From positions 496,001-560,000 of the forward strand of contig NZ_SBIP01000001.1 in assembly GCF_004053875.1 (NCBI RefSeq): a stretch of DNA of 64,000 nucleotides, written 5' to 3'. This DNA is from Neorhizobium lilium (GTDB lineage: Bacteria; Pseudomonadota; Alphaproteobacteria; Rhizobiales; Rhizobiaceae). This document shows, in pieces, positions 45,231 to 56,237 of this stretch. The notes beneath the pieces were generated by a model. It was not told the DNA's origin, made no database searches, and saw nothing but the letters and a program-made list of their open reading frames with translations. The first letter of the stretch is position 1. Every line of letters begins with the position of its first letter. A program made the translations under genes and the position numbers.

Positions 45231-46127
45231 TCAGACGAGACCGACCCTGGTGGCGGCGGCTTTCAACGTCTTGAGGCCGAGCGACTGGTACTGGAAAGGA
45301 TTGCGAACGGCCGGATCCTGCTCTGCTTCGATGACGATCCAGCCTTCGTATCCTGAATCCTTCAGGATTTTCAGCAGCGGTTCGAACTCCACCCCGCCTT
45401 CCTCGTCTCCTGGTACGGTAAACACGCCGGCACGAACGCCGTCCATGAAGCTCAGTCCCTCGTCGCGCACCTTCTGCATCACCACAGGGCGAACGTTCTT
45501 GGCATGGAAATGGCTGACACGATCGATATGGCGGGACAACACCGGCGCCGGGTCGCGGCCGTTGCCTCCGAAATAGCAATGGCCGGCATCGAACAGCAAT
45601 CGGGTCTCAGGTCCCGTCGCCGCCATAAAGGCGTCGATCTCTTCGGGCGTCTCGACCACGGTGCCCATGTGATGGTGGTAGACGAGCGCGATACCCTGCG
45701 AGGCCGTGAAAGCGGCAAGTTCCTCGATCTTGGCACCGAAGGCTTTCATCTCCTCCGGCGACAGGACCGGTCTTTCGGAAAGCGGGACCTGCAATCCCTG
45801 AACACTGTTGGAGGTTTCGCAGGCAATGCAGACGGTGCAGCCATTGTGTTTCAGCTTGTCGAGATGGTGCTGGATCGCTTGTCTCTCGTTCTCGACCGAT
45901 TGCGTCAAAAGGTTGAGCGAATACCAGCCGGAGACGAAGGCGAGGCCAAAAGAGCCGAGCAGCGCCTTCAAGGCCTGCGGATCGTCCGGCCAGCGATGGC
46001 CGTTTTCGATGCCGTCGAAACCGATCTCGCCGGCCTCGCGCAAAATCTGCTCGGTCGGGATGTCGGCGCCGAGGCTCTGGTCGTCGTCATTGGCCCAGGC
46101 GATGGGATTGGTTCCGAAGCGGATCAT
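45231..46127 (-). CDS. iolE: 2-Keto-myo-inositol dehydratase
   Basis: 298 residues, the normal IolE length. It starts with [13 protein letters not shown] and has the barrel ligands in [21 protein letters not shown] and [11 protein letters not shown]. It dehydrates 2-keto-myo-inositol to the trihydroxycyclohexanedione. It starts ten bases after the iolD stop. Confidence 0.96.
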   Translation of the reverse strand: MIRFGTNPIAWANDDDQSLGADIPTEQILREAGEIGFDGIENGHRWPDDPQALKALLGSFGLAFVSGWYSLNLLTQSVENERQAIQHHLDKLKHNGCTVCIACETSNSVQGLQVPLSERPVLSPEEMKAFGAKIEELAAFTASQGIALVYHHHMGTVVETPEEIDAFMAATGPETRLLFDAGHCYFGGNGRDPAPVLSRHIDRVSHFHAKNVRPVVMQKVRDEGLSFMDGVRAGVFTVPGDEEGGVEFEPLLKILKDSGYEGWIVIEAEQDPAVRNPFQYQSLGLKTLKAAATRVGLV

Positions 46128-46137
46128 GTCATGCCTT

Positions 46138-47970
46138 TCAATTTACGGTTCGTTGCTTGGCGGCACCTTCGAGGTAGCGCGCATAGGCCTGTTTCAGCTT
46201 GTCGGTGGTGCCGACCTCCGGCACGGCGACGTCCCACCAGTGACCGGCATCGCCGAACCCCGGCCCATCGGTCGGATCGGTATCGATGACGATGACGGTC
46301 GGGATATTGCGGCGTCGGGCAGCGACAAGTTGAGCTTCGAGATCGGCAATGTCCTTCGCCTTCACCGCGACCGCCCCCATGGAGCCGGCATGGGCGACGA
46401 AATCGATCTCGGGCTGCTGCTCGACATTGCAGTCCTTGTAGAGATTGTTGAAAGCTTCGCCGCCGGTGCCTTGCTGCAACCGGTTGATGCAGCCGTAACC
46501 ACGGTTGTCGGTCAGAACGACCGTGAACGGCACCTTGCGCATGACGGCGGTCGCCAGTTCCGAATTGGCCATCATGTAGGAGCCGTCGCCGACGAAGCAG
46601 ATCACGTCCCGCTCCGGCCGTGCCAGTTTCAGGCCCAAGGCGCCGGCGATCTCGTAGCCCATGCAGGAAAAGCCGTATTCCATGTGATACCCGCCCTGGC
46701 TCGGCTGCCACAAAAGCTTCAAGGCGCCCGGCATGGTGCCGGCCGCGCACATGGCGATGGCGTCTTCGCCCGTGGCCCGCTGCACCGCGCCGATCACCTG
46801 CGCGTCGTTCGGCAAACCGGGCTGCGAAGGAGCTTCACAATGGCGGTCGACGGCGGAAAGCCATGCACTGCGGGATGCGGCGTCCGGCTCGGGCGCGCGA
46901 TAGTTACTGAGTTTTTCACCAAGCGCGACAAGCGCCACCCGGGCGTCGGCGACGAGACCGATGGCGCCGTGTTTATCGGCGTCATAGGGCTGGACGTTGA
47001 TCGACACCAGCCGCCGCCCCTTGGCCTCAAACAGAGACCATGATCCCGTCGTGAAATCCTGGAAGCGCGTACCAACGCCAATGATGAGATCGGCTTTGCG
47101 GGCCAACGCGTTGGCGGCGGCCGAGCCATCAACGCCGGCGGCACCGAAATTCATCGGGTGGGACTGGGCGAGCGCCGATTTGCCGGCCTGCGTCTCGATG
47201 ACGGGGATCCCGTGACGGGTGGCGAAATCGGCGAGCTCCTGCTCTGCATGGCTATAGATGACCCCACCGCCCGCGACGATGACAGGGGTCTTCGCCGCAC
47301 GGATGAGGTTTGCGACCTCTTCCAGATCGTGCCGGTCCGGCTCCGGCCGGCGGATGCGCCAGACTTTTGGTTCGAAAAAGTCCTCCGGCCAGTCATAGGC
47401 CTCCGCCTGCACGTCCTGGCAGAAGGAGAGGGTCACCGGCCCGCAACTCGCCGGATCGGTCATGACCCGAAACGCCCGCGGCAGCGCCGTCAAAAGCTGC
47501 TCGGGTCGTGTAATACGGTCGAAATAGCGGCTGACCGGGCGAAAGCAATCATTGGCGGAAACGGTGCCGTCGTCAAAGTCCTCGACCTGCTGCAGCACCG
47601 GATCGGGTCGGCGGTTTGCGAACACGTCGCCGGGAATGAGCAGCACCGGCAGCCGGTTGACATGGGCAAGCGCTGCCGCCGTCACCATGTTGGTAGCGCC
47701 CGGCCCTATCGAAGAAGAGACAGCCTGAATGCGCCGCCGTTTCATCGCCTTGGTGTAGGCGATCGCCGCATGCGCCATGGTCTGCTCGTTCTGGCCGCGC
47801 CAGGTCGGCAGGCTATTGCCCGCTTTCTGCAAGGCCTCGCCGAGACCGGCGACATTGCCGTGTCCGAAAATCGCCCATACACCGTCGACGAAGCGTTCGC
47901 CTTCCTCTGTCATCTGCGCAGACAGCCATTTCACCATGGCCTGCGCCGCCGTCAGTCGAACCGTGCTCAT
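46138..47970 (-). CDS. iolD: 3D-(3,5/4)-Trihydroxycyclohexane-1,2-dione hydrolase
   Basis: 610 residues from the ATG at 47970, overlapping the iolC stop (ATGA). ThDP-dependent enzyme: [11 protein letters not shown] near the N-terminus, [10 protein letters not shown], and the cofactor motif [12 protein letters not shown] to [12 protein letters not shown]. It hydrolyses the cyclic dione to 5-deoxyglucuronate. Longer readings upstream overlap iolC and are not used. Confidence 0.96.
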   Translation of the reverse strand: MSTVRLTAAQAMVKWLSAQMTEEGERFVDGVWAIFGHGNVAGLGEALQKAGNSLPTWRGQNEQTMAHAAIAYTKAMKRRRIQAVSSSIGPGATNMVTAAALAHVNRLPVLLIPGDVFANRRPDPVLQQVEDFDDGTVSANDCFRPVSRYFDRITRPEQLLTALPRAFRVMTDPASCGPVTLSFCQDVQAEAYDWPEDFFEPKVWRIRRPEPDRHDLEEVANLIRAAKTPVIVAGGGVIYSHAEQELADFATRHGIPVIETQAGKSALAQSHPMNFGAAGVDGSAAANALARKADLIIGVGTRFQDFTTGSWSLFEAKGRRLVSINVQPYDADKHGAIGLVADARVALVALGEKLSNYRAPEPDAASRSAWLSAVDRHCEAPSQPGLPNDAQVIGAVQRATGEDAIAMCAAGTMPGALKLLWQPSQGGYHMEYGFSCMGYEIAGALGLKLARPERDVICFVGDGSYMMANSELATAVMRKVPFTVVLTDNRGYGCINRLQQGTGGEAFNNLYKDCNVEQQPEIDFVAHAGSMGAVAVKAKDIADLEAQLVAARRRNIPTVIVIDTDPTDGPGFGDAGHWWDVAVPEVGTTDKLKQAYARYLEGAAKQRTVN

Positions 47971-49889
47971 GCTATCTGATTCCCTGCTTTCGTGCGTGCC
48001 GCATCCCAGATACGGCACAGGCGTGCGTACCGCTCCGCCATGTCTTCGATGGCGCCCGCATCCGTTACGTCGCCTGCAAACCATTGCCGTGCGACGTCGC
48101 CGAAAATCGTGCGTCCGACGGCAAAGCCTTTGACGAGGTCGAAGCGTGCCGCAATTTCGAAGCTTGCCGACAGCTCCGCCTCCGGCGCATCCAGCCCGAG
48201 CACGACGATGCCGCGCGTGTGACGGTCCCGCGCCTCAATTGCCGCGATGGCATTCGTCCAGCCGGCCACCGTCTTCATCGGTTCAAGCTTCCACCAGTCG
48301 GGATAGATGCCGGCCGCGTAAAACTGTTCGATCAGCGTCGCGGCCGTGTGGTCGTCGATGTCACCGACCTTGGAAGGAATGATCTCGAGCAGGAATTCCA
48401 GCCGGTTGCGCCGCGCTGCCTGGAACAGCCGCTTGACCGTCGTTTCCTGTCCGGCGCGGGTCGCTGCATCGTCGTCGGGGTGACAGAAGCACAGCACTTT
48501 GACGACATCCTCGCGCGCCCATTCAGACAACGTTCCGCAATCGAGCCCGAGCTCCGGCTCCAGCGCCAGCGGACGCGAACCGGGCCATTCGGCGGGGCGG
48601 CCGATCCACAGACCTGACCCCGAAGCACGATGCAGCGCCGACCGGCCGATGCGGTTGTCGCAGAGGATGCCGTAGCCCGCATCGCCCGCCTGCACACGAA
48701 GCGCCGCTTCCAGGCACAATTCCTTGAACGTCGCACCTTTCTGCAGGGTGTAACCGGCCATTTCCTCCAGTTGCACGCGGTGATCGAAGGCAAACACCCG
48801 CATCGTCGACCAGTCGCCATCGACGCGCGTGCGGCGCGTTGTCGACCAATGCATCTGTTCAAGCTCTGGATCGTTGCGCAGATCGGGCCGCACCACGCCA
48901 CGCTTCAGAAAGAACTGCAGCTCTTCGAAGCTTGGATAGGCCGGCGTGCAGCCGTGCCGGCTGACGGCGAAAGCGCCGCAGGCATTGGCGAACTTGAGCG
49001 ATGTCGGCCAGTCTTCGCCGGTCATCCAGCCGCGCAGAAGACCGGAAAAGAAACCGTCGCCGGCACCGAGGACATTGAACACCTCGATCGGAAACCCCTG
49101 ACCGGTCTGTCCGTCTTCGAGACGGGCGGGAATGGCCGCTTCGAAGGCGACGGCGCCGAGCGGACCCCGCTTGCACACCAGCGTCGCGCCACTGACGGCG
49201 CGTACCGCCCGTAACGCTTCCAACGTATCGGTCGAGCCGCCGGCAATGTGGAACTCTTCTTCCGTGCCGACGATTAGGTCGAACAGATGCAGGCTCATCT
49301 GCAGCCTGGCGGTGACCTTGGCGCTTTCGACGAACCGGCTTTCGCCATCGCCGTGCCCGGCCACACCCCACAGGTTCGGACGGTAGTCGATATCAAGCGC
49401 GGTGCGCAGGCCGTGTTTACGCGCAAGCGTCAGCGCCTTGAGGACCGCGGCCTCGGTACGGGTGTTGCTGAGATGAGTGCCGGTGACGACGACGGCACGG
49501 GCCGAGGCTATGAAGGTCTCATCGATATCGTCTTCGCTGAGCGCCATGTCTGCACAGTTCTCGCGATAGAAAATAAGTGGAAACTGCGTATCGTCGCGAA
49601 TGCCGAGGATGACGAGTGCCGTCAGCCGTTCCGGGTCGATCTTGACGCCTTGCGTCGAGACACCCTCGCGGGCGAGCTGTTCGAGAATGAAGCGGCCCAT
49701 ATGCTCGTCGCCGACCCGGCTGATCAAAGCTGTCTTCAGTCCCAACCTGGCGCTGCCGCAGGCGATGTTTGTGGGCGAGCCGCCGATATATTTCTCAAAG
49801 GATCCCATATCCTCCAAACGACCGCCGACCTGCGCGCCGTAAAGATCGACGCCGGCGCGGCCGATGGTGATAACATCGAGTTTCTTCAT
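47967..49889 (-). CDS. iolC: 5-Dehydro-2-deoxygluconokinase fused to DUF2090 aldolase-like domain
   Basis: 640 residues, about twice a plain IolC. Residues 1-330 are a PfkB sugar kinase ([15 protein letters not shown]; catalytic [11 protein letters not shown]). Residues from about 345 are a DUF2090 domain with [14 protein letters not shown] and WWKLEP, resembling class I-type aldolases. The fusion is common in rhizobia and probably performs both phosphorylation of 2-deoxy-5-ketogluconate and the cleavage otherwise done by IolJ, which is absent here. ATGA overlaps couple it to its neighbours on both sides. Confidence 0.95.
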   Translation of the reverse strand: MKKLDVITIGRAGVDLYGAQVGGRLEDMGSFEKYIGGSPTNIACGSARLGLKTALISRVGDEHMGRFILEQLAREGVSTQGVKIDPERLTALVILGIRDDTQFPLIFYRENCADMALSEDDIDETFIASARAVVVTGTHLSNTRTEAAVLKALTLARKHGLRTALDIDYRPNLWGVAGHGDGESRFVESAKVTARLQMSLHLFDLIVGTEEEFHIAGGSTDTLEALRAVRAVSGATLVCKRGPLGAVAFEAAIPARLEDGQTGQGFPIEVFNVLGAGDGFFSGLLRGWMTGEDWPTSLKFANACGAFAVSRHGCTPAYPSFEELQFFLKRGVVRPDLRNDPELEQMHWSTTRRTRVDGDWSTMRVFAFDHRVQLEEMAGYTLQKGATFKELCLEAALRVQAGDAGYGILCDNRIGRSALHRASGSGLWIGRPAEWPGSRPLALEPELGLDCGTLSEWAREDVVKVLCFCHPDDDAATRAGQETTVKRLFQAARRNRLEFLLEIIPSKVGDIDDHTAATLIEQFYAAGIYPDWWKLEPMKTVAGWTNAIAAIEARDRHTRGIVVLGLDAPEAELSASFEIAARFDLVKGFAVGRTIFGDVARQWFAGDVTDAGAIEDMAERYARLCRIWDAARTKAGNQIA

Positions 49890-51022
49890 CGCGAGTCCTG
49901 CCTTTCGATGCGGATGACGGCGCCGTTGGAGGCCGCCATGGCGTGAATGACCTTTTCGATCTCCAGCCCTTGCACAAAATCGGGACCGGCATTCGGGCCG
50001 CCGGCAATGGCGGCAAGCAGGTCGCGCGCCTCAACGACTTTCTGTTCGTTAAAACCGAAATTATGTCCCGGTGCCGGGCAGAAGGCTGCAAAATCAGGCT
50101 GACCCGGCCCGGTCAGGTGACGGATGAACCCGGCCTCTCCGGCCTTGTGCACCCACAGCTCGTTCATGTTTTCCTGGTCGAAGACAATCGTGCCGTCCTG
50201 CCCATGGACTTCCCATTGCAGCCGGCATTTGCGGCCCCGCGCCACCCGCGATGTCGCAAACGAACCCTGCGCGCCCGAGGCGAAACGCAGCAAGGCCAGG
50301 GCACTGTCTTCGTTCTCGACCGCTTTTGGGCCGTCGGGAGAAGGACGCATGGGAATGGCGACCTGCGTCTGGGCCACCACCTCGGCCACCGGCCCCATCA
50401 GCGCCAGCATATGGCTCACGAGGTGGCAGCCGAGATCGCCGAGCGCGCCGAGGCCGCCACCTTCGTGAGTCATCCGCCACGACCACGGGAGGAGTGGGTC
50501 GGCGGAATAATCTTCGTCATAAACCCCGCGAAAAGCGAGCGGCTCGCCAATTGCGCCTTCCCGGATCAGCGTTCGTGCTGCCTGGAAAGCCGGGCTTCTC
50601 AAATAGTTGTAGCCGAGCATGGTCGCCTGGCCGGAATGTTCCGTTGCCGTCCTCGCCATAGCTTCGGCATCGGAAAGTGTCAGTGCCATCGGCTTTTCGA
50701 GCCAGACATGTTTGCCAGCCTTGAGCGCCGCCTCCGCCATTGGCCGGTGCATGCCGTTTGGCGCCGTGATCGAGACGACGTCAACGTTCGGATCTGCAAC
50801 CGCTTCTTGCCAGTGGGCAGTCGCGCGGGAAAAACCGAACTGGCGGGCAAAGCTATCTGCGCTGTCCGGCGTAGCATCCGAAAGAACCTCCAGCCGGTGA
50901 TGGGCGCCGCCGAACACGGCGGCAACATTGCGCCACGCCATGGCGTGGCACTTGCCCATGAAACCGGTGCCGATCAGCGCGATACCGAGCGGTCGTTCCG
51001 GCAGAATTGAAGAGAGTACCAT
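49886..51022 (-). CDS. Gfo/Idh/MocA-family dehydrogenase in inositol operon
   Basis: 378 residues from the ATG at 51022, after GAGG. Rossmann loop [25 protein letters not shown] with the conserved Lys, and [12 protein letters not shown] as the catalytic-region His motif. It differs clearly from the iolG-like enzyme at 54057-55049, so the operon carries two dehydrogenases. It could handle another inositol stereoisomer (scyllo or D-chiro) or a later keto intermediate. Its stop overlaps the iolC start. Confidence 0.88.
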   Translation of the reverse strand: MVLSSILPERPLGIALIGTGFMGKCHAMAWRNVAAVFGGAHHRLEVLSDATPDSADSFARQFGFSRATAHWQEAVADPNVDVVSITAPNGMHRPMAEAALKAGKHVWLEKPMALTLSDAEAMARTATEHSGQATMLGYNYLRSPAFQAARTLIREGAIGEPLAFRGVYDEDYSADPLLPWSWRMTHEGGGLGALGDLGCHLVSHMLALMGPVAEVVAQTQVAIPMRPSPDGPKAVENEDSALALLRFASGAQGSFATSRVARGRKCRLQWEVHGQDGTIVFDQENMNELWVHKAGEAGFIRHLTGPGQPDFAAFCPAPGHNFGFNEQKVVEARDLLAAIAGGPNAGPDFVQGLEIEKVIHAMAASNGAVIRIERQDSR

Positions 51023-51032
51023 GAAAAAAGCC

Positions 51033-51812
51033 TCAGATCGTTCCGCCAAGAGAGCCTTCGAGCGCCGCCATTTCCTGGCCACCGGCCATCATGTCCTGCA
51101 GCTGCGACGCGGTTATTTCGCCGCGCGTCGCGGTGCCGAGCGTTTGGCCGCGATTCACTACGGTAAAACGGTCGCCGACCGCCATCGCGTGGCGGACATT
51201 GTGCGAGATGAACACCACGCCGATACCCTGTTCACGCACACGTTTAATCGTGGCCAGCACGTTGGAGGTCTGGCGAACCCCGAGGGCCGATGTCGGCTCG
51301 TCGAGGATCAGAACCTTGGCCCCGAAATAGACGGCGCGGGCGATCGCCACGGTTTGCCGTTCACCGCCTGAAAGCGTTCCGACCGCCTGGTCTGGACCGC
51401 GCAAGTTGATGCCCATCTTGCGCATTTCGGCCATGGTAATTTCGTTGGCGTGATCGATATCGAATCGCTTGAACAGTCCACGCCCCTTGGTCGGCTCACG
51501 ACCCATGAAGAAATTACGCGTTACCGACATCAGCGGAATCATGGCGAGATCCTGGAAGACGGTGGCGATGCCTGCTTCCATCGCATCGCGCGGGCTGCCG
51601 AAGGACAGCGGCTTGCCCTCGAAGGTGATGGAGCCCTCGGTTGGCTTGTGCACGCCCGACATGGTCTTGATGAAGGTCGACTTGCCGGCGCCATTGTCGC
51701 CGAGAAGGCAATGGCATTCGCCAGCTCTCAGATCGAAGGTCACACCGTTCAGCGCAATGACATTGCCATAGTGCTTCTTGATGTTTTCCATATGAATAAT
51801 CGGTGCGGACAT
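51033..51812 (-). CDS. Sugar/inositol ABC importer, single-module ATPase (FrcA type)
   Basis: 259 residues, one ATPase module only, unlike the double ATPases at 1231 and 12433. Walker [10 protein letters not shown], signature LSGGERQ and Walker [13 protein letters not shown] are intact. In the leftward operon it lies between the permease and the second dehydrogenase gene. Two copies should pair with two permease subunits to import an inositol. Confidence 0.92.
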   Translation of the reverse strand: MSAPIIHMENIKKHYGNVIALNGVTFDLRAGECHCLLGDNGAGKSTFIKTMSGVHKPTEGSITFEGKPLSFGSPRDAMEAGIATVFQDLAMIPLMSVTRNFFMGREPTKGRGLFKRFDIDHANEITMAEMRKMGINLRGPDQAVGTLSGGERQTVAIARAVYFGAKVLILDEPTSALGVRQTSNVLATIKRVREQGIGVVFISHNVRHAMAVGDRFTVVNRGQTLGTATRGEITASQLQDMMAGGQEMAALEGSLGGTI

Positions 51813-51814
51813 GT

Positions 51815-52921
51815 TCAGCGCTCCCCAGTCACACGTCGGCGAATGACGTTGTTGAAGATGACGGCGAGCAGCAGCATCGCGCCGAGAAAAACCTGGAACC
51901 AGTCCTGGTCGAAGCGGGTATAGGTGAGGCCGATGGTGACCATGCCGAAGATGATCGCACCGAAGAAGGCGCCGATCGCCGAACCGTAACCGCCCGTGAG
52001 AAGGCAGCCGCCGATGACCGCGGCAATGATTGCCTCGAACTCCTTCATGAAGCCGCGGCGGGCGTCGGTGGAACCGGCATCCATCACGGTAATGATGGCA
52101 ACCAGCGCCGCAGCCACAGCCGTCAGCATGAAAAGAGAGATTTTGACGCGGCGCACGGGAACCCCGGAGTTCTGTGCGGCAAGCGCATCGCCACCGGTCG
52201 CAAAGATCCAGTTGCCGGCCGGCGTGCGCAGGAGGACATATGTTGCGATCAGAGCAAAGACGATGAACCAGATGATCTCGACCGGGATGCCCGGCACTTT
52301 GGGCACGCCCGACTTGAAGCTGTCGACGATACCCGCTTCAGCCAGCCATCTCATGATAAAGCCGAAAGCGTCGCCGGAAAACAGCGGCGCCATAAAATCG
52401 CCCTCGACCGCTTCGCGGATGCCGCGCAGCTGGGTGGAGCCGCCGGTGAAAATTTTCAGACCGACCAGCGACGCGCCCCGCAGCACGAACAGACCGGCAA
52501 GGGTGACGATGAAGGATGGCAGACCGGTGCGCAGCACGATCATACCATTGGTCGCGCCAAGAGCTGCGGCGAGAGCGAGCGTCAGAGGTATGGCGAGCAT
52601 GAGCGGCATGCCGACATTCACAACGAAGACACCAAACATCATGCCGGCAAAAGCCACCATAGAGCCGATCGAGAGATCGAATTCGCCACCGATCATCAGC
52701 ATGGCAGCGGCGATGCCGAGAATGCCAAGCTGTGCTGCCGGCGTCATGAAATTCATGATACCCGACAGGGTAAACATGGTGCGGTCGGCGGTGATCATGA
52801 AGAAGAGCGTGACGAGGATTACACCTCCGATGGCGCCCAACTCCGGCCGCTTCATGAGTTTCGTGACGACGGACTCGGACTTGATCCGCTCGTCCGCACG
52901 CCCGATTGAGTCTATCGACAT
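51815..52921 (-). CDS. Sugar/inositol ABC importer, permease
   Basis: 368 residues, BPD_transp_2 family. [13 protein letters not shown] and [15 protein letters not shown] are the diagnostic segments, with about ten hydrophobic helices. The N-terminal 30 residues are polar. It stops two bases before the ATPase gene begins. It is the channel for the binding protein encoded upstream. Confidence 0.92.
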   Translation of the reverse strand: MSIDSIGRADERIKSESVVTKLMKRPELGAIGGVILVTLFFMITADRTMFTLSGIMNFMTPAAQLGILGIAAAMLMIGGEFDLSIGSMVAFAGMMFGVFVVNVGMPLMLAIPLTLALAAALGATNGMIVLRTGLPSFIVTLAGLFVLRGASLVGLKIFTGGSTQLRGIREAVEGDFMAPLFSGDAFGFIMRWLAEAGIVDSFKSGVPKVPGIPVEIIWFIVFALIATYVLLRTPAGNWIFATGGDALAAQNSGVPVRRVKISLFMLTAVAAALVAIITVMDAGSTDARRGFMKEFEAIIAAVIGGCLLTGGYGSAIGAFFGAIIFGMVTIGLTYTRFDQDWFQVFLGAMLLLAVIFNNVIRRRVTGER

Positions 52922-52946
52922 AGTTCTGTCTCCTGATCGGTGGCCA

Positions 52947-52968
52947 GGCCGCCATTCAGAATGCGGCC
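52947..52968 (-). other. Intercistronic hairpin after inositol binding-protein gene
   Basis: GGCCGC (52947-52952) plus ATTC pairs with GAAT plus GCGGCC (52963-52968), with a single bulged C. It sits 15 bases after the binding-protein stop, before the permease start. Confidence 0.55.
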
Positions 52969-52983
52969 CGGCGAGCGATGTGG

Positions 52984-53907
52984 TTAGCGAATGCCCTTGG
53001 CCGAAAGGTCGATCACCTTGGCAGCAGTGTCCTTGGTAACGAGGTTCGGGCCGGAGGGAACGTCGCCACCGGGTATCAGGCCGTACTGTGCATTGAGAGC
53101 AAGGAAGGCGACCGGCAGATAGCCCTGCAGGAACTGCTGCTGATCGATCGCGAATGCAGCCTTGCCGTCTGCGACATCTTTGAGGAAGCCGGCCGACAGG
53201 TCGAACGTGGCGATCAAGACATCATTGCGTCCGAGTGCCTGGGCGGCTTTGACGGCGGGTTCTCCGACGAGGGAGGCGTTAAGCCCGAGCACGACATTGA
53301 CGGCTTTGTCTGACTCCAGCGCCGCACGCACCTTGGACTGAACTTCAGTCGGATCGGTGCTTGTCGGAAGAATGGTGACGTCTTTGCCAAAGCCTTCCTT
53401 GAAGCCGGCGCACCGCAGGTCGAGAGAGACGTTACCGACCTCCTGGTTGACGCAGATGCCTTTTTTGCCACCGAGTTCTGCGAGTTTTTGTCCGGCGACC
53501 TTACCAGCATCAAATTCCGACTGACCGACGTGCAGTTTTGCACCGAGCTTATGCGAGACGTCAGAGCCGGAATTCATGGAAATGACCGGGATGCCGGCAT
53601 CGACGGCCCGCTTGATCGACGGGCCGAGCGCATCGGCATCCGGGATCGACACGACGATACCATCGGGATCCTGATTGACGGCGGCATCAATCATCTGGCC
53701 CATCGCGACCATGTCGAAGGTTTCGGGCGAGCGGAATTCGACATTGACGCCGGCGTCCTTGGCCGCCTTTTCGGCGCCGTTCTTCACGACCGACCAGAAC
53801 GGATCGTTGGCCTGGCCGTGCGCGACGACGATAATATCGGTGGCAAGCACCGGAGTGGCCGCGGCGACAAGCGCGACGGTAGCAACAGCTGCAAGCAGTC
53901 TCTTCAT
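52984..53907 (-). CDS. Periplasmic inositol/sugar binding protein
   Basis: 307 residues from the ATG at 53907, after GGAGGATAA; the longer frame upstream is not supported. Signal peptide ends at TPVLA-TD near residue 22. Ribose-type fold with VVAHGQANDPFWSVV, MNSGSDVSHKLGA and ATFDLSAGFLKD. A ligand of myo-inositol type is inferred from the surrounding iol genes. Confidence 0.93.
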   Translation of the reverse strand: MKRLLAAVATVALVAAATPVLATDIIVVAHGQANDPFWSVVKNGAEKAAKDAGVNVEFRSPETFDMVAMGQMIDAAVNQDPDGIVVSIPDADALGPSIKRAVDAGIPVISMNSGSDVSHKLGAKLHVGQSEFDAGKVAGQKLAELGGKKGICVNQEVGNVSLDLRCAGFKEGFGKDVTILPTSTDPTEVQSKVRAALESDKAVNVVLGLNASLVGEPAVKAAQALGRNDVLIATFDLSAGFLKDVADGKAAFAIDQQQFLQGYLPVAFLALNAQYGLIPGGDVPSGPNLVTKDTAAKVIDLSAKGIR

Positions 53908-53990
53908 AGTATTATCCTCCCAGTTAAATTCAAAAGCGTCACTCCCCGACGCCCCGTCCATCCCGGTCGCACGGGGCCGGCACCGAAAGC

Positions 53991-54016
53991 CTGCGGCACA
54001 CTCCCTTGTGCCGCAG
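53991..54016 (-). other. Perfect hairpin between iolG and binding-protein genes
   Basis: CTGCGGCACA (53991-54000) and TGTGCCGCAG (54007-54016) form a 10-base-pair stem with a 6-base loop. No T-run follows on the transcribed strand. It may protect or separate the binding-protein message from that of the dehydrogenase. Confidence 0.6.
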
Positions 54017-54056
54017 CAATCTCTTTTGGCGCCGCCGCTGGGCATCGCCCTTCGCG

Positions 54057-55049
54057 TTATCGAGCCAATGTCACAGACTGACCGGACTTGGCCGATTGCG
54101 TTGCGGCCTCGGCCAACGCGAGCGCGGCAACACCGTCTTGCAACGTCACCGGAATGGCAGCGCCATCCAGAATGGCAGAAACGAAGGCATCCCATTCCGC
54201 CGCATAGGCGCGCATGTAGCGCTCCAGAAAAAAGAATTCCGGCTTGGCGCTGGTGACACCCTGTTTCGTCGCCTTGGACACCGTGTTTTCGAGCACGTTA
54301 CCGGCCGATAGAAGACCCTCGGAGCCCAAAAGCTCAACGCGCTGGTCGTAACCGTAGACAGCGCGACGGCTGTTCTTGATCACGGCGATGCGGCCATCGG
54401 CATAGATGAGCGTTACCACCGCCGTATCGACGTCACCGGCCTTGCCGATCTCGGGGTCGACGATCGATGTACCGGCGGCATGGACGGACGTCGGCGCGTC
54501 GCCCATCAGGAAATTCGCCATGTCGAAATCGTGAATCATCATGTCGCGGAACAGGCCGCCGGAGACTTTCACGTAAGCGACCGGAGGCGGCGCCGGATCG
54601 AAAGACGTGATCGACAGCAGCTCCGGCTTGCCTACTTCGCCAGCAACGACGGATGCCTTGATAGCGGAGAAATTGGGATCGAAGCGCCGATTGAAGCCGA
54701 TCATGACAGGCACGCCTGTTTTTGAGACTGCATCCAGGCAGGCTTGAGCGCGCTCCAGCGACAGATCGACCGGCTTTTCGCACAACACGGCCTTGCCGGC
54801 AGCCGTCGCCTTTTCGATGAGATCGGAATGGGTATCCGTCGACGTGGCGATCAACACCGCGTCGATGGAAGCATCCGCCAGGATCGCGTCCGAGCTGGTG
54901 GCCTGAGCGCCATATGCACCCGCTAGAGAACGCGCCGCGTCCTCGTTGACATCCGACACGGCAACCAGTTGGCTGCGGGCATGGCTGGCAATATTGATGG
55001 CATGCACCCGACCGATACGGCCGGCGCCGAGCAATCCGACTTTCAACAC
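54057..55049 (-). CDS. iolG: Inositol 2-dehydrogenase
   Basis: 330 residues from a GTG at 55049 placed seven bases after GGAGG; the longer open frame has no such site. Gfo/Idh fold close to IdhA/IolG: VGLLGAGRIGRVHAINI, CEKPVDLSLERA with the catalytic Lys, FNRRFDPNF, and GGLFRDMMIHDFDMANFLMG carrying the catalytic Asp and His. It oxidises myo-inositol to 2-keto-myo-inositol with NAD. It is the first gene of an eleven-gene-scale leftward operon, beside the LacI operators. Confidence 0.94.
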   Translation of the reverse strand: MLKVGLLGAGRIGRVHAINIASHARSQLVAVSDVNEDAARSLAGAYGAQATSSDAILADASIDAVLIATSTDTHSDLIEKATAAGKAVLCEKPVDLSLERAQACLDAVSKTGVPVMIGFNRRFDPNFSAIKASVVAGEVGKPELLSITSFDPAPPPVAYVKVSGGLFRDMMIHDFDMANFLMGDAPTSVHAAGTSIVDPEIGKAGDVDTAVVTLIYADGRIAVIKNSRRAVYGYDQRVELLGSEGLLSAGNVLENTVSKATKQGVTSAKPEFFFLERYMRAYAAEWDAFVSAILDGAAIPVTLQDGVAALALAEAATQSAKSGQSVTLAR

Positions 55050-55105
55050 TTTAAATCCTCCTAAGAGGGCAGCTCCCAACCGCCCTGACAGGAACATCGC
55101 AATTT

Positions 55106-55143
55106 TTGCTCACGGGAGCAAGAGGAATTTGCTCACGAGAGCA
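55106..55143. promoter_or_regulatory. Two LacI-type operators controlling the inositol operon
   Basis: TTGCTCACGGGAGCAA (55106-55121) has perfect 6-base arms. TGCTC-ACGA-GAGCA (55130-55143, 10 paired bases) repeats the same core 23 bases on. Both lie between iolG and the divergent LacI gene. The shared TTGCTCACG and GAGCA halves strongly suggest one repressor binding both. Confidence 0.7.
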
Positions 55144-55217
55144 GAGATAATTTCAGCGGAGGTGAAAGTGCGCTATGTACTGTTATGAATCGATCTACTG
55201 AGGGTAGCGGAGTGTGA

Positions 55218-56237
55218 ATGCCTGACGATAAGAAAGCTATATTTGCCAACATTACGGCCGACGACGTCGCGAACGAAGCAGGTGTTTCGCGTTGGACGGT
55301 CAACCGCGCTTTCCGCAAAGAGGCTTCTATTTCGCCAAAGAGTTTGGAAAAGGTGCGGGCTGCCGCCGAGCGTCTGGGTTACGTACCGGACCTGCGCGCC
55401 GCAAGCTTGGCATCGGACCGCTCCAATCTGGTCGCCTTGCTCATCGACGATTTTGCAAACCCACACAAGCTTGTGATGATGGAGCGGCTGACACGGATTC
55501 TTCGGCGCGAAGGCTGGGACATCCTGCTTATCAACACGCTTGACCGTAACGATGCGGGCCATGCGCTGCTGAACGCCAGCCAACGGCGCGTTGATGCCGT
55601 CATCCTGATTGGCTTACAATTCGACGACGATATGCTTGAGACAGCGCTTCATGCACGTAGGTTTCGTAAGCTCATCATCTTCGCGCGCAGCTCGCGCAAT
55701 CCGGACACGATCTCAATCGCTGTCGATGACGTCGAGTCGATGAATGAGATGGCTATCTATGTGAACGAGCGCGGCTACCGTCGGCCGATGTTCCTTGCTG
55801 GGCCACGCACTTCATCGGCTCACCTGCTGCGCAAAGAAACCTTTGTCGAATATTGGCGGCAACATTTTGGCATCGAGCCGGAGACTGTCGAGGTCTCGGC
55901 CTATGATCCGGCTCTCGCCTCCGACGTCGTGGAAAACGTCCTCTCTAGCCGAAATCCGGCGATGCTGCCGGACATTCTGGTCTGCGAAAATGACTCGCTT
56001 GCTATCGGCGCCACCGATGTTATCCGTCATAAACTGGGCTTGCGTATCCCCGAGGACATTGCCATCACCGGATTTGACGACGTCCCCCAGGCGGACAACC
56101 CGAACTACAGTCTTACAACCTATCGACAGCCGCTAACCGAAATGGTGGAGTATCTTGTCGAAGTCTTGTCTAATCCCGATCAGACCAATCTAAACCGCTT
56201 GTTCACCGGTGCGCTCATCGCAAGACGTAGCGCCTAG
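55218..56237 (+). CDS. LacI-family transcriptional regulator of the inositol operon
   Basis: 339 residues. The N-terminal HTH (ITADDVANEAGVSRWTVNRAF, residues about 12-32) and hinge KVRAAAERLGYVPD are followed by a periplasmic-binding-protein-like sensor with LVALLIDDFANPH and ITGFDDVPQADN. It is divergent from iolG. Rhizobial inositol genes are usually described under an RpiR-type IolR, so LacI control is notable. It probably also regulates itself. Confidence 0.93.
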   Translation: MPDDKKAIFANITADDVANEAGVSRWTVNRAFRKEASISPKSLEKVRAAAERLGYVPDLRAASLASDRSNLVALLIDDFANPHKLVMMERLTRILRREGWDILLINTLDRNDAGHALLNASQRRVDAVILIGLQFDDDMLETALHARRFRKLIIFARSSRNPDTISIAVDDVESMNEMAIYVNERGYRRPMFLAGPRTSSAHLLRKETFVEYWRQHFGIEPETVEVSAYDPALASDVVENVLSSRNPAMLPDILVCENDSLAIGATDVIRHKLGLRIPEDIAITGFDDVPQADNPNYSLTTYRQPLTEMVEYLVEVLSNPDQTNLNRLFTGALIARRSA

